A model generated the notes under the pieces. The model ran no database searches and was not told the origin of the DNA. It worked only from the letters and a program-made list of their open reading frames with translations. Made by a program: the position numbers and the translations under genes. Shown in pieces: positions 23,657 to 33,731 of a stretch of DNA of 43,481 bases. Source of the DNA: Fomitopsis serialis (Eukaryota > Basidiomycota > Agaricomycetes > Polyporales > Fomitopsidaceae); contig NW_025955294.1 in NCBI RefSeq assembly GCF_022376445.1, forward strand, positions 1-43,481. The letters run 5' to 3'. How positions within the stretch are numbered: position 1 is the first letter of the stretch; each line of letters starts with the position of its first letter.

Positions 23657-24469
23657 GATGAAGAGGAATAAGTGCCAGGTCGCAGCTGGTCGCAGCGGCG
23701 AAAAGGCGACAATGAGCGCTTGTACGGGAAGCAAAGTGATCGGCGGGAGTTACCTATTCGGGAACGGTGCAGCGCACCGGCTCCGGCCGCGCTTGGCCCA
23801 CCGAGTCTGAAGTCGCTAACCAACTCCGGGACGCTTAAATTCTTTGAACGTGGTATTACTACATACCCAAAGCCTGTGCGATGCTATACCAGGAGTAAAG
23901 TGTACACAATCTACTCTGGCACCATCTGTGGTCTACGAATGACCGACTGTTCGCGATCTCAGCTCAACATGACCTTCACTCATCAGCGTTGCCGGCCTGA
24001 TGTTTTGAGGCTAAGTCGGGTGGCCATTCATAATGCAGTCATTAGGAAACATGACTCACGTTCGATTGGCAGTACGCCCATGCGAAACGAAATTAAGGTA
24101 TGTGGAACCGGGATATTGATGCTGGCCAGGTACCTATGTATTTGCGGACAGTTTCTCATTTTCTTCACGATATGTACCGTCTTGCCTGTCGAGCCTCTCA
24201 TTTCGACATCACAGGTCATCGTGCACGGCCCGATATGGCAGGTGTACTCATTTGTTAGCCCTGCGATCGCAGTCACCAGCCGCAGAGGCTGACTGCCGTT
24301 TACGCTGGCTGCCTGCAGTCAGCCATAGAGGCTGTCCTTGCAGAAGTCATGCAGCACCTCGTCGTCAGCCTCCCACATTTTCCATAAAACCCCGCGGCAA
24401 ACGCGTCGTTATGCACAGTTAATCTCGCCTCCGTTCCACAGCCATCGCCCATCGCATACACCGTCAACC
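23657..24469. other. Intergenic, divergent promoter region
   Basis: The region between NOP9 (-) and the orphan gene (+) holds both promoters. A 206-codon plus frame at 23672-24292 runs through it but reads as low-quality coding sequence and overlaps the NOP9 5' region, so it is not called. An AT-rich CCATAAAACC at about 24379-24390, 80 bases before the next ATG, could be a weak TATA element. Confidence 0.4.
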
Positions 24470-25719
24470 ATGGATTCCTTTGAGTCCTTCCTGCACCTGC
24501 TCATTGGCTTCCTCCTCCTCGGTGTCCTCATTGACATTGGGGAGACGGTCGCCTGTCTCGTACGCGCTACACTGGGCGTCCTCTTCGCCCACTTGGTCTC
24601 CCTCACCTTCAGCGACGTCTTGTCTGTCCTCTCATGCATCGCCCTGGAAGCTTACGCGGTTCGGTCCGCGCTCACTCCACCCTCGATGGTTCCCAAGGAC
24701 ATCCCTCACGTCGTCTTCTACGAAGGTCCTTCGCGTTGCCCGCAGACGTCCGACCAAACCAAGGTACGCCTTTGGGCCAGTTCCTATGCATGCCATACGA
24801 CGCCGCTTACACTTTCGCGTAGGCACTGATCAACGTCCTTGCTGTCATGTCTCTCGTCAGCACTGCCGTGGGCTCCGAGACCGACGTCGGGTCCAACGTC
24901 GGTCCCATTCTCGTCCCGATTGCAGTTGTTCGGTATTTCAACCTGGAGGTCGGCCTTGTTTCGCATAAGGACACACTCTTGCCCGTTTACATCCATGCCC
25001 TCACCTTCGCGCCCCCGCTTCTCCGTGCTCCGTCTCTGTACTTGGCACACGAGCTCTCACTCGAAGTCACACGGCAGCAGTACAATGTCTCCCCCTCCCA
25101 CTCGCTCGACGTCAGCCTCCGGGAAGTTTGCGACGGTCGTCTTGAACTCGCTCCGCTCAATATCACAGTCAAACCCGTCCTCCGCCCGCACCGCCTTCCA
25201 TTCGATGTCAGCGACCTCTTCCGTGGCCAGCCCCTCCCAGTGCCGTCCAAGGAGGATCTCGAGTTCTGGCATGGCGGACGCCCACGCACAGGCGATGCCG
25301 ACGAGCCTCTACGCGCTCGGATTGATGTGGGCGACCTCAACACGGCTTGCATCTCCGCTCGCAGCGTCCCTGCCTCGACCCTGTTCCCCAGCGTCTCCGA
25401 GGGTCACATCGGTCTGCGCCCGCAGCGCGAGCTGCCTCCTCGTCCGTTCGTCCCTGCCCTTCCTGTCCCCGCCGCCCCGGCTCCGGCTCCCGAGGTCTTG
25501 CACGTCGCTGCTCCTCGTAAGCGTGCAAGCGTCCGCCGCACCCTGTTCAAGCCGCCGCGCGTTGCGACGCCCCGTCAGTTCCGGACGGGCGCCACCGTGA
25601 CCGCACATATGGGTGCCCGGGGCAACTTCGAGTGGAGTATGGAGTCTGGGGTTTCGCTCATGGAGGCGTTGGGCGTGGGCTCCGTCAAGCTCGGCGTCGT
25701 GTACTCTCTGCCACAGTGA
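24470..25719 (+). CDS. Unrecognised protein with hydrophobic N-terminus, 396 residues, 2 exons
   Basis: I do not recognise this protein. Exons 24470-24763 and 24823-25719 join in frame across a 59-bp intron (GTACGC...GCGTAG) and give 396 residues. Residues about 5-62 are strongly hydrophobic (two likely membrane helices, with FLHLLIGFLLLGVLIDIG in the first) and residues about 99-135 contain another hydrophobic stretch, so it is probably a membrane protein. The second half is soluble-looking, has an Ala/Pro-rich linker around residues 300-320 and a basic segment (PRKRASVRRTLFKPPR) after it. The C-terminus is compact and ends YSLPQ. Coding quality (strong third-position C) matches the neighbouring housekeeping genes, so I consider the gene real. 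Confidence 0.7.
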
Positions 25720-26292
25720 GCATGCGCACGACGGCGCTGCCTAGCTCGGCTTGGCTTTCGAGCGGAAAGCTTGGAAGCGTGCTCCCACCTTCGACTTAAA
25801 GAGCGTATGGATATGTTGAAGGGTGGATCGTCCCTGTGGGCAATGCCTTGTGTACAGTATCATATGTCAAGGGATTTCAGCCGGGACCTCCCGTTGTATA
25901 GTAGAGCCGCACAGATCCCGGCACAGATGACTTCTAAATATTCGCATAAATGTAGTGATGGTACACACGTATGGCATCAACACGAGAGCGCAGCGGTGAT
26001 AAGTTCTCATGATCAGCAGTCAATAATCCAGGCATGCACCGTGCGCGACTCGGAGTCCCGTCATCGGCCTCTCTACGCCTCGCCGTGGCGATTTTCACGG
26101 CGGAAGATATGCTGGCACATCTTCATTTCAAAGATCCTAAGGCGACACACAAGGCCTAGCCAAGAGTTCGGGGTATGTGTGCCCGTGATCAAGTACATAA
26201 TTACACGGCAGCACCACGTAGACTAACGTACAGTACAACTTGAAACAGCAACCCGTCGGATATGCATTATGTGTGAGGAACAGGCAGCCACT
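25720..26292. other. 3' flank of kinase A, containing a repeated kinase-flank block
   Basis: The first part has no recognised feature. From about 26079 to 26223 the sequence matches, in inverted orientation, the 3' flank of kinase B' (38986-39127); shared pieces include CGCCGTGGCG and CCCGTGATCAAGTAC. This is the left outer boundary of the kinase cluster. Confidence 0.55.
26079..26223 (+). repeat. Kinase 3'-flank repeat, left outer copy
   Basis: About 145 bases match the reverse complement of 38986-39127 at moderate identity with small indels. It lies just past the stop of kinase A, as the partner lies just past the stop of B'. It shows that duplicated units include the 3' flank and that the cluster is roughly mirror-symmetric beyond the near-identical arms. 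Confidence 0.6.
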
Positions 26293-27345
26293 CTACACGT
26301 CCTCCGGTACCCCAAGAATGTCCATGAATTTGCTGTACGTGACCATCTGATCCCTTTCCTTCTCGATCTCCTCAACCTTAGCCCTACCGTCGTCGTCAGA
26401 ATCGTCATACTCGTCGATGAAAGCGAGACGCTTGATGATGTCCATGCGATGCTCAACGTCCCCAAAAAGCGTCAGTAAACGCGTCAGGAAGGTGCGTTTC
26501 TTCAGCAACGGCTTGAAGTCTTCGTGCGCCTTGGAAAACACTTTCTTAATTTCTGTTGCATCCATAAGAAATTTGCGCTTGCTGTCCCCAATGGCGACGA
26601 GCGAGCTGTGTTGCCATTGCGCGATGTACCCGAATTTCTTCTTCACCGGATCGTACGCAGCGGTGGCGTACACGTATACGTAGAAGAACGACTCTAGGTC
26701 GTGGCGATACTTATGAACTGGAGGGAGGCCCGAGCGCAGGAGGTCCAAGGCCATGAATGGCCCTGTACCGGTGCGATACCGCGGGGTTTGCTCAGGCATG
26801 AGCTGCGATGTCGTGGCGGTGGACTCCTGTCCGATGTTGACCCCACTCTTGAGTTGACTCCTGAGCTGCTCCGACGGTTGCCCAGCCTGTTTGCTTGTAG
26901 TACTTGCGCTTGCTGGCGTCGCAGCGGCCGGATCGTCCGAAGGTCGGGTAGACAGACGGTCGTCATTGCTGTGATCCTCGGCGAGGTCCAAATCGCAAAG
27001 AACGCCAATGATCTCTCCGTCCCGCATGGACCACATGATGTTATTCACGCTGATGTCGCGATGAAGTATCTTGAACGTCTTGTACACCCAGTAGTGAGCT
27101 GAAGATATCATCAGAGAGCGACTACGGTCGCACTTGGTCATTACGTACCGCGAACGACATGGACAAACACAGTATGAAACCCCTTGGTGGATCCGATGGT
27201 TTCCAGACGCTCGTACCGCTTGAATATCAGAGTACGACAAACCCGAAGATCCTGTTCCTCGGGGACAACACCCATCGCAAGATGAGGTAGCCCATTTCTT
27301 CGATACTCTTCGTCACCGAGCACTTGAGGTCCACGTGGTCCAAGT
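26293..27345 (-). pseudogene. FunK1 protein kinase copy A, internally deleted and frameshifted
   Basis: The C-terminal kinase exon (27098-26293) is open and encodes a full catalytic core: LHRDISVNNIMW, then CDLDLAEDHS in the DFG position, RTGTGPFMALDLL and HDLESFFYVYVY, ending ILGVPEDV. The preceding exon fragment, with donor at 27148, encodes RVCRTLIFKRYERLETIG and VFVHVV. Compared with kinase B, one base is missing near 27288 (in GAAATGGG-CTACC), which shifts frame. Farther upstream, about 1.8 kb of B (29100-30905) is missing: at about 27345 the kinase sequence jumps directly to a copy of B's 5' flank. The N-terminal domain is therefore gone, so this is a pseudogene by descent, though the kinase exon itself is not yet broken. 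Confidence 0.85.
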
Positions 27346-27776
27346 ACTTCACTGGCAAGGGGGGATGCGAATGGGAGCAGTCGACAACATTGGAACTCAG
27401 ACGAGTTCATGTTTATATCAACGCCTACGCGTGGTCTCGGATCTACTCGTGGACAGTAAATTCCAAAGTCAGCGACAAGGACCGTGGACGTTCGAGCTAA
27501 GGTAAGATTGCCATATTGGGAGGATAATGTGGTCGCGCAAAACACGCTTCTTGCAAAGCTCCCCACTGTAATTTTCTGCGGGATGTAAGCCAGACATATG
27601 CCGGTGCGGGCGATGCATCAGATACCGGTCACGTCGCGGAGGCGACTCCAGCAGACTGTGGCTCACGGAAACACCTCAGTCCAACCTGAGTCTGAGGATT
27701 CAAGTTCACCTCCGAGCGTCTCGCAGCGTAAGTCAGAATCTCAGATATGCATCACGTGCACACAGGCATGCCGCCT
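27346..27776 (-). repeat. Copy of the kinase B 5'-flank, fused to kinase A
   Basis: These bases match B's upstream region (about 30906-31356) at high but not perfect identity, with indels. Relative to this copy, both B and B' carry an extra 29 bases (31044-31072 in B) and about 15 bases (near 31113). The right end contains GCGTAAGTCAGAATCTCAGA and CATCACGTGCACACAGGCA, as at the inner ends of both arms. Confidence 0.7.
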
Positions 27777-28049
27777 GGGACTGAGGCCTTACCAAATACA
27801 GTGGGTCATGTCAATAGAACAAAAGTTTGCATATGGATTGAAACACGAACCGGTCGAACACGCGTGAGTTGCGAGAAAAAGGCAGTGACTTTACACGTTC
27901 TCAGATGCCCCGAGGATCTGCATAAACGTACTGTACATGACCATCCGATCATCCCTCAACATATACATCGGCACGACGTAGACAACAAGTAAATAGTGCA
28001 AATAGGAATCCATCCAACACGTTGCGAGGAACACTGGCAGGCAGCGACT
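27777..28049. other. Kinase-related flank between copies A and B
   Basis: This contains a flank block (about 27803-27886) that also occurs at 39615-39690 behind kinase E, a kinase stop-codon tail (27891-27944, listed separately), and then a stretch (about 27960-28020) sharing TACATCGGCACGACGTAGA with the B' 3' flank. Confidence 0.55.
27891..27944 (-). pseudogene. FunK1 kinase C-terminal tail relic
   Basis: Eighteen codons at 27944-27891 read MVMYSTFMQILGASENV and stop. This matches the last residues of the other copies (MVTYSTFMDILGVPEDV in B'). No kinase sequence precedes it on this strand, so it is the stump of another copy, lost by deletion or replaced by recombination. Confidence 0.75.
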
Positions 28050-30817
28050 CTACACGTCCTCCGGTGACCCAAGAATCTCCATGAACGCACTGTACGTGAC
28101 CATCGCATCCCTTTCCCTCTCGATCTCCTCAACCTCAGCCCTAACGCCATCGGTTGGACCGACCAACATAATGTCGGCCATGATGTCCTCAATCTCGTCC
28201 ATGCGAGACTCAAGATCCCCAAAAAGTGTCAGAAACTGCATCAGGAAAGTGCCTTTCTTCAGCAACGGCTTGAAGTCTTCGTGCGCCTTGGAAAACACTT
28301 CCTTGATTTCCGTTGCATCCATAAGAAATTTGCGCTTGCTGTCCCCAATGGCGACGAGCGAGCTGTGTTGCCATTGCGCGATGTACCCGAATCTCTTCTT
28401 CACCGGATCGTACGCAGCGGCGGTGTACGCGTATATGTAGAAGAATGACTCTAGGTCGTGGCGATACTTATGAATTGGAGGGAGGCCCGAGCGCAGGAGG
28501 TCCAAGGCCATGAACGGCCCTGTACCGGTACGATACCGCGGGGTTTGCTCAGGCATGAGCTGGGATGTCGCGGCCGCGGGCTCCTGTCCGCTGTTGACCC
28601 GACTCTTCAGTTGACTCTTGAGCTGCTCCGACGGTTGCCCGGCCTGTTTGCTTGTACTTGTGCTTGCTGGCGTCGCGGCGGCCTCGTCCGAAGGTCGGAT
28701 AGACAGATGGTCGCCATTGCTGTGATCCTCGGCGAGGTCCCAATCGCAAAGAACGCCAATGATCTCTCCGTCCCGCATGAACCACATGATATTGTTCGTG
28801 CTGATGTCGCGATGAAGTATCCTTGACGTCTCGTACACCCAGTAGTGAGCTGGAGATATCGTCAGACAGTGACCACACTCATACTAGGTTATCACGTACC
28901 GCGAACGACATGGACGAACACAGTATGAAACCCCTTCTGGGAGCCGATGGTTTCCAGACGTTCGTACCGCCTGAGGATCAGAGTACGGCAAACCCGAAGA
29001 TCCTGTTCCTCGGGGACAACACCCATCGCAACACGAGGTAGACCCATTTCTTCGATACTCTTCGTCACCGAGCACTTGAGGTCCACGACGTGATCCAAGT
29101 ACTTCTCCTTCCCCTTCTCAACCAGACACTGGCGGACAGCACGGATCATCTTGTCTTCCGCCTGACGAGACTTGTGCGGCCACGCCACCTTTGCAACGAG
29201 CGGTTCGTCCTTGAGCTTCTCTGCCGCCTTAGACTCGTCGCCTTGCTCCGCTTTCACGGGGATAACGGTAGTCCCGCGTCCGATGAGGCCGAACTCGGTG
29301 TATACAGCGCGAGGGTCCGCCTTGGTGACATCAACGTCGAAGACAAACTCTTCCATGCCCTGCTCCTCTTGCACGTCCAATCGAATCTTCGCCCCCACGT
29401 AACCCGTCCGTGAAGAGAAGACGACAGCATCCTTGTGTCGGAAGTGAAGAGCTGGATGAATCCCCAGATCGTGCACACCGGCAGCCCCTGTAGCAGCCAC
29501 AATCAACAGGAACAGTGCGGCGTCGTCCTGCAGGAAATCGATCTCCTTGGTGAAGATGAGACCCATGCGATCACCATAGACGAGTCGCATCTTCGTCTCC
29601 TCGATCAACCAGCCGACTGCGTACGATCGTACGTTGGACGACATGATCTGGTTGACGTACTTGACGACTTGCACTTCCTTCGGACTCATGGGAGGGGTTC
29701 TGCGGGACGGAAGAGGCAGTACAGACGCAGTACGCGCGCGCTTTGAATCGGGTGCCGAACCCTCCTCCTTCCCTCGCTTTCGTTTGCTCGCGGATCCAGA
29801 GGCGGCACCTTGCTGCTCTTCCGAATCGCTCATGCCCTGTTCTTCGTCCGCGTCAGCTCCACCCTCGTCAGCGTCGCCCAGACCCTCCTCATCTTCGGCA
29901 TGGTCGGAGTCAGCGTCCAACTACATCAAGTGCGTCAGCCGGTGGCAGCCTACAGAAAGCAAATCACGAACGAATGCGGAGAACACGCCATCTTCACAAC
30001 CGATGAGCATGTCTCTAAGCGTCTCCTCGATGGTCTCCGCGTTTGTCTTCTGGACTTCTACGGGAACGAGCTCCCACTCCCAGACAGGCTTGCCCTTGAC
30101 GGTACTGTAGGTAAGGTCTGGCTTTTCACCTAGCTTGTGCTTGCTCTTCGTCACGATATGACCACGAGTACGGAGGCGACCCGGGTAGGTGCGCAAAGGC
30201 GGGAGTGCAGGCTTGGACCCGGCCTGACCTTCGCTGTCGGCCACATCGTGACGCTGTCTCATCACGGCCGAGCACCGCGTCGTGGCAGCCGCGCGCAGCG
30301 TTTTATCGGCTGCCTTGTCTTCGTCGCTCTTGGGTGTTTCGTCGTCGGGGAGCGGTCCGTACAGTTGGCACAACAAGCCGTTGGCCAGGTTGTTGAACGG
30401 CGTATAGATCGATAACTCCTTGCCCACCCGGTAGGCTTTGATGTCGGCATTTCCCAAGGAGTATTGCTGCGTGTGCTCTTCATTGTTGTCGCGATACGGA
30501 GTGGGGTGTATGTCACTCCAGCCGAAGCGGAAGACAGCGCGTACAAAGTCCTCCACGTCGACGTTCCGGCGGATCTTGTCCGTGTATTCGCGGTGGATCA
30601 ACGCTACGTGGTGCTTCGTCAGGGCGGAGCCCTTTGGATCCTGGATACTGCTGATAGCGCTCGGTTGCAATGGTGTCGAATGTATCTTAGCTAAAATACA
30701 CATGGTCAACGTCAAAGTAGGCATTCCTAACCGTCTCTTTCACTTACGTTCTGCCTGCCCTCGGGGCGGCGTACGCGGCGCAGAAGGACCAGGCGGCGCG
30801 GACTTCGTGGTGTTCAT
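28050..30817 (-). CDS. FunK1-type protein kinase copy B (intact), 4 exons
   Basis: This is a fungal-specific FunK1 kinase; the family is expanded in mushroom-forming fungi and its substrates are unknown. Exons: 30817-30748, 30690-29972, 29920-28900, 28849-28050, giving 869 residues. An in-frame upstream ATG at 30967 would add 50 residues. Residues about 24-263 are the N-terminal domain (KHHVALIHREYTDKIRRNV). An acidic, Ser/Lys-rich linker (about 264-330: EDEEGLGDADEGGADADEE, then KRKRGK) follows. The kinase lobes come after, with DHVVDLKCSVTKSIEEM and RVCRTLILRRYERLETIG. The last exon has the catalytic loop HRDIS..N (His616-Asp618, Asn623), DWD at 639-641 in the DFG position, RTGTGPFMALDLL in the activation-segment position and HDLESFFYIYAY. 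The first 2.5 kb of coding sequence lies in the left arm of the inverted duplication. This is the only copy in the window with all exons open, so it is the likely functional one. Confidence 0.87.
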
Positions 30818-31362
30818 CTCGCCGTAGATAGCAGAGCAACCTGCAGATTCAGATAGTACTACGAAGAAAGCTCGAGGGTGATATGGCGACTCTCTGCGGA
30901 GGCAGAGTGGGGGCAGGGAGCCTGCAGATGGGAGCAGTCGACGACATTGCAACTCAGGCGAGTTCATGTTTATATCAACGCCTGCGCGTGGTCTCGGATC
31001 TACCCGTGGACAGGAAATTCCAAAGTCAGCGACGAGGACCGTGAGTCAAGAAGAACAACGCACCGTGCCGTGGACGTTCAAGTTAAGGCAAGATTGCCAT
31101 ATCGGGAGGACAATGGGACTGATGGGCACGTGGTCGCGCAAAACACGCTTCTTGCAAGGCTCCCCAGTATGATTTCTGCGGAATAACTGGCAGAGACCGG
31201 TGCGGGCGATGCATCAAATAACGGTAACATCGCGGAGAGGACTCCTGCAGACTGTGGCGTACGGAGCCTCAGTCGACAGTTTGTGTTTGAGGATTCTTCA
31301 CCTCCGGGCGTCTCGCAGCGTAAGTCAGAATCTCAGATATGCATCACGTGCACACAGGCAGC
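28334..31362 (+). repeat. Left arm of a 3.03-kb near-identical inverted duplication
   Basis: Positions here pair with the reverse complement of 35608-38635. Coordinates sum to 66970 from the inner end up to a C-run, then to 66969 for the rest, i.e. a single one-base difference (GGGG at 29258-29261 versus CCC at 37709-37711). All open frames on both strands of the two arms are otherwise the same. The outer end is inside the last kinase exon at GGGGACAGCAAGC; the inner end is at CACACAGGCAGC. The arm covers kinase B from its start through most of the catalytic domain, plus 545 bases of 5' flank. Confidence 0.95.
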
Positions 31363-31715
31363 CTGAGGGTCATAGTCAGTGGAACGTTAGTTTGGACTTG
31401 GACTTTCAAGATCTGAGAACCGAGTTCGGTCATGGTTTGCCAAAGGGGAGGCATCATTACGAACTGAACGACCATTCAACTGAGTCAGGTGCGAACGTCT
31501 TGGTCCGAGTCCGCTGGTTCGAGGTCCGTTTCCCCGCTTACACACTATGCGAAGATTGTCTCGTAGACTAGTCCGCAGAGCCACCCCGTTCGATTTTTAC
31601 TGTAGATCAGCGTACTTGTTTGGGGGGCCGCGCCCACGTACTCGTTCGTCAGCCTTGGACTTGCACATTCAACATTGTCAATCACCCAAGTACATGGGTG
31701 GCGAGGGACAAGACT
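31363..31715. other. 3' flank of kinase C inside the palindrome spacer
   Basis: The first 60 bases (GGGTCATAGTCAGTGGAACG and following) weakly resemble the flank blocks at 27803 and 39615. The rest shows no recognised gene. Sequence identity with the right arm stops exactly at 31362. Confidence 0.4.
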
Positions 31716-32930
31716 TTACATATCCTCCGGCTCGCCAAGAATCTCCATGAACTTCATGTACGTGACCATCTGATCCCTTTCCTCCTCAATCTTGCTAACC
31801 GCGGCTCCGATGTCAACGATAGGTTCATCATCATCGAGACCAAACCGGTCATCGGCCGCAAGATCCTTAATCATGTCCATGCGCCGTTCAAGATTCCTGA
31901 ATAGGCATACGCCGCATCAGGAGACCGCGCGGCTCGAGCGATGGGTTAAAATCTTTGTGCGCCTTGGAAAAGACGTTGTCGGTTTTTTCCACATCTGTGA
32001 GAAATTTGTACTTGCTATCCCCAATAGCGACGAGCGAACTGTGTTGCCATTGTGCGATGTACCCGAACACATTATTCAGCGGATCGTACGCGGAGGCAAC
32101 GTAGACGTAGACATAGAAAAATGACTCGAGGTCATGGCGATACTTGTGAAGGTAGGCCCTCTCCGAGTCGTAGCAGGTCCAGGGCCTTGGATTGACCTGT
32201 GCCGGCGCGATACCTCGGATTTTGCGCGCCCTCAGGCTCATCTGAATGGCTCGCCTGTTTGCTGGTGCTCGCGATTGATGGCGAGGAAGCGTTCGTCCCG
32301 TCTGCAGGTCGGATGGACCGGCGGTCACCTTTGCTGTGTTCCTCGACGAGGTCCCAATCACATAGCACGCCGATGATTTGACCGTCCCGCATATACCACA
32401 TAATGTACTTGATGTTGATATCACGGTGCAATATCTTGGATGTCTCATAAACCCAGTAATGAGCTGCAGAGACCGTCAGATAGAGACTGCACTCCTTTTC
32501 GGTGATAACGTACCGCGAACAACGTGAACGAACACAGTGTGAGACTTCCCCGCAGATCCAATGACATGCAAGAGTTGGTATCGCTTGAGTATCAGAGTCC
32601 GGCAGACTCGAAGATCCTGATACTCCTCCCGGACGATCCCAGTCGCGACGCGGGGTAACTCCATCTCCGAGTCGATGCTCCTCGTTACTGCGCGCTTCAG
32701 GTCCATGGTACTGTGCGCCACGTACTTGTCCTTCTTGTGAGCCAGAGTCTTACGAACAGCGCGGATCATGGTGTCTTCAGTTTCACGGTGCTTGTGGGGC
32801 CATGCCATCTTCGCGACAAGCGGTTCCGAGCCACACATCTTTTCCGCTAGACCCCGCTTAGCCTGATGACAGTGGTCCCTCGTCCAAAGAGATCGAATTC
32901 AGCATAGACCGGGCGAACGTCCTTGTCTAT
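31716..32930 (-). pseudogene. FunK1 kinase copy C, 5'-truncated and frameshifted
   Basis: Kinase homology runs from about 32930 down to a stop at 31716. Recognisable blocks: SEPLVAKMAWPHKHRETED, RVCRTLILKRYQLLHVIG, VFVHVV, then after an intron YETSKILHRDINIKYIMW, CDWDLVEEHSKGD, and in a different frame HDLESFFYVYVY, YIAQWQHSSLVAIGDSK, and in a third frame the tail ILGEPEDM. At least two frameshifts are needed (near 32150 and near 31900). The catalytic Asn after HRD is replaced by Lys (HRDINIKY instead of HRDISTNN). Homology to B ends at about 32930, so the N-terminal domain and linker are absent. Confidence 0.85.
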
Positions 32931-33171
32931 GAATCTGCCGGGCTTGTTCGGCAGAGCACACTCGGTGGTTCAGCCTGAGACTGTGTAAGTCGAAGTTCGA
33001 TTGAACTTAGACTAAGGGTTCTAGAGCGGGCGAGAGACAGGAGAAAGCAAGTTAGTATATGAGGCAGACAGAAGCAAAAGACGAACCCACAAAGAGAGCG
33101 TCGCGCAACCAAAAGAGGAGCGACCGTGAACGTCTGAACATACACGACTCGCCGAATTTGGTAGGTACAGA
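32931..33171. other. Unassigned sequence between kinase fragments C and D
   Basis: This is a purine-rich plus strand (for example around 33025-33115) without homology to other parts of the window that I could see. It joins the truncated 5' end of copy C (-) to the start of fragment D (+). Confidence 0.35.
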
Positions 33172-33493
33172 AGTACTGTGGTAAGCCACTCGGCTTACAT
33201 TGCAATGCCAACGTAGTTTCTTCATCGCTATCGGGGACAGCAGGCATAGGTTTCTGACGAGATCCGAGGCAATTGAGAACGTCGACAAAAAAGCCCATGA
33301 GAGGTCTGCAAACCGTTTGTTACACTGGACGGCCTTTTGTGCTAACTTTGGAACTTTCCATGACGTTGAGCGCGTCATGGATTGCATTGACGACGTCTGA
33401 GCGAGGGTACACGGAGGCCTTCTGCAAGATCATCAGACGGCCAAGGAGGTTCAGAAGACGAGGGATGAGCTGGTCACCATGAGACTTGTAGCA
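33172..33493 (+). pseudogene. FunK1 kinase C-lobe relic D, plus strand
   Basis: Reading in the best frame gives FIAIGDSRHRFLTRSEAIEN, then LHWTAFCANFGTFHDVERVM, a stop, and after a shift LLQDHQTAKEVQKTRDELVT. These correspond to the end of the kinase domain and are closest to copy F (shared DDV and LQDHQ.AK.E segments). Upstream and downstream kinase sequence is missing. The opposite orientation to C makes the two a small head-to-head pair of relics. Confidence 0.75.
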
Positions 33494-33665
33494 AGGACGG
33501 AGGATGCCATAGCTGCTAGCTCAAGGCCAATCTTTCGCACTACGGTGTGTCATGCTAGCAGTGACTGAGACCAGAGGCCATGTGATCCGCAACTTTCACG
33601 GGTGTATATCTGCTGAACTTTGAAAGTACAGCGGTTGAGGCGTTCAAATAATGAGTCAATAGGCG

Positions 33666-33731
33666 GACATTCCCTCATTCCAGCTCCAGGTGTTTCCCCA
33701 TACGCTCAATTCAGACACTTGAGCCGAGTCC
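33666..33731 (+). repeat. Short dispersed repeat, copy 2
   Basis: Same-orientation match to 8367-8432 at about 80% identity. It lies next to the 3' end of the hydrolase pseudogene and may have replaced its last exon. Confidence 0.6.

Noticed and set aside
23672..24292. 206-codon plus-strand open frame
   Set aside because: It overlaps the NOP9 promoter and 5' region, has no recognisable motif and reads like a chance frame in GC-moderate DNA.
33052..33387. Minus-strand open frames over kinase relic D
   Set aside because: They are the antisense of recognisable kinase sequence on the plus strand.
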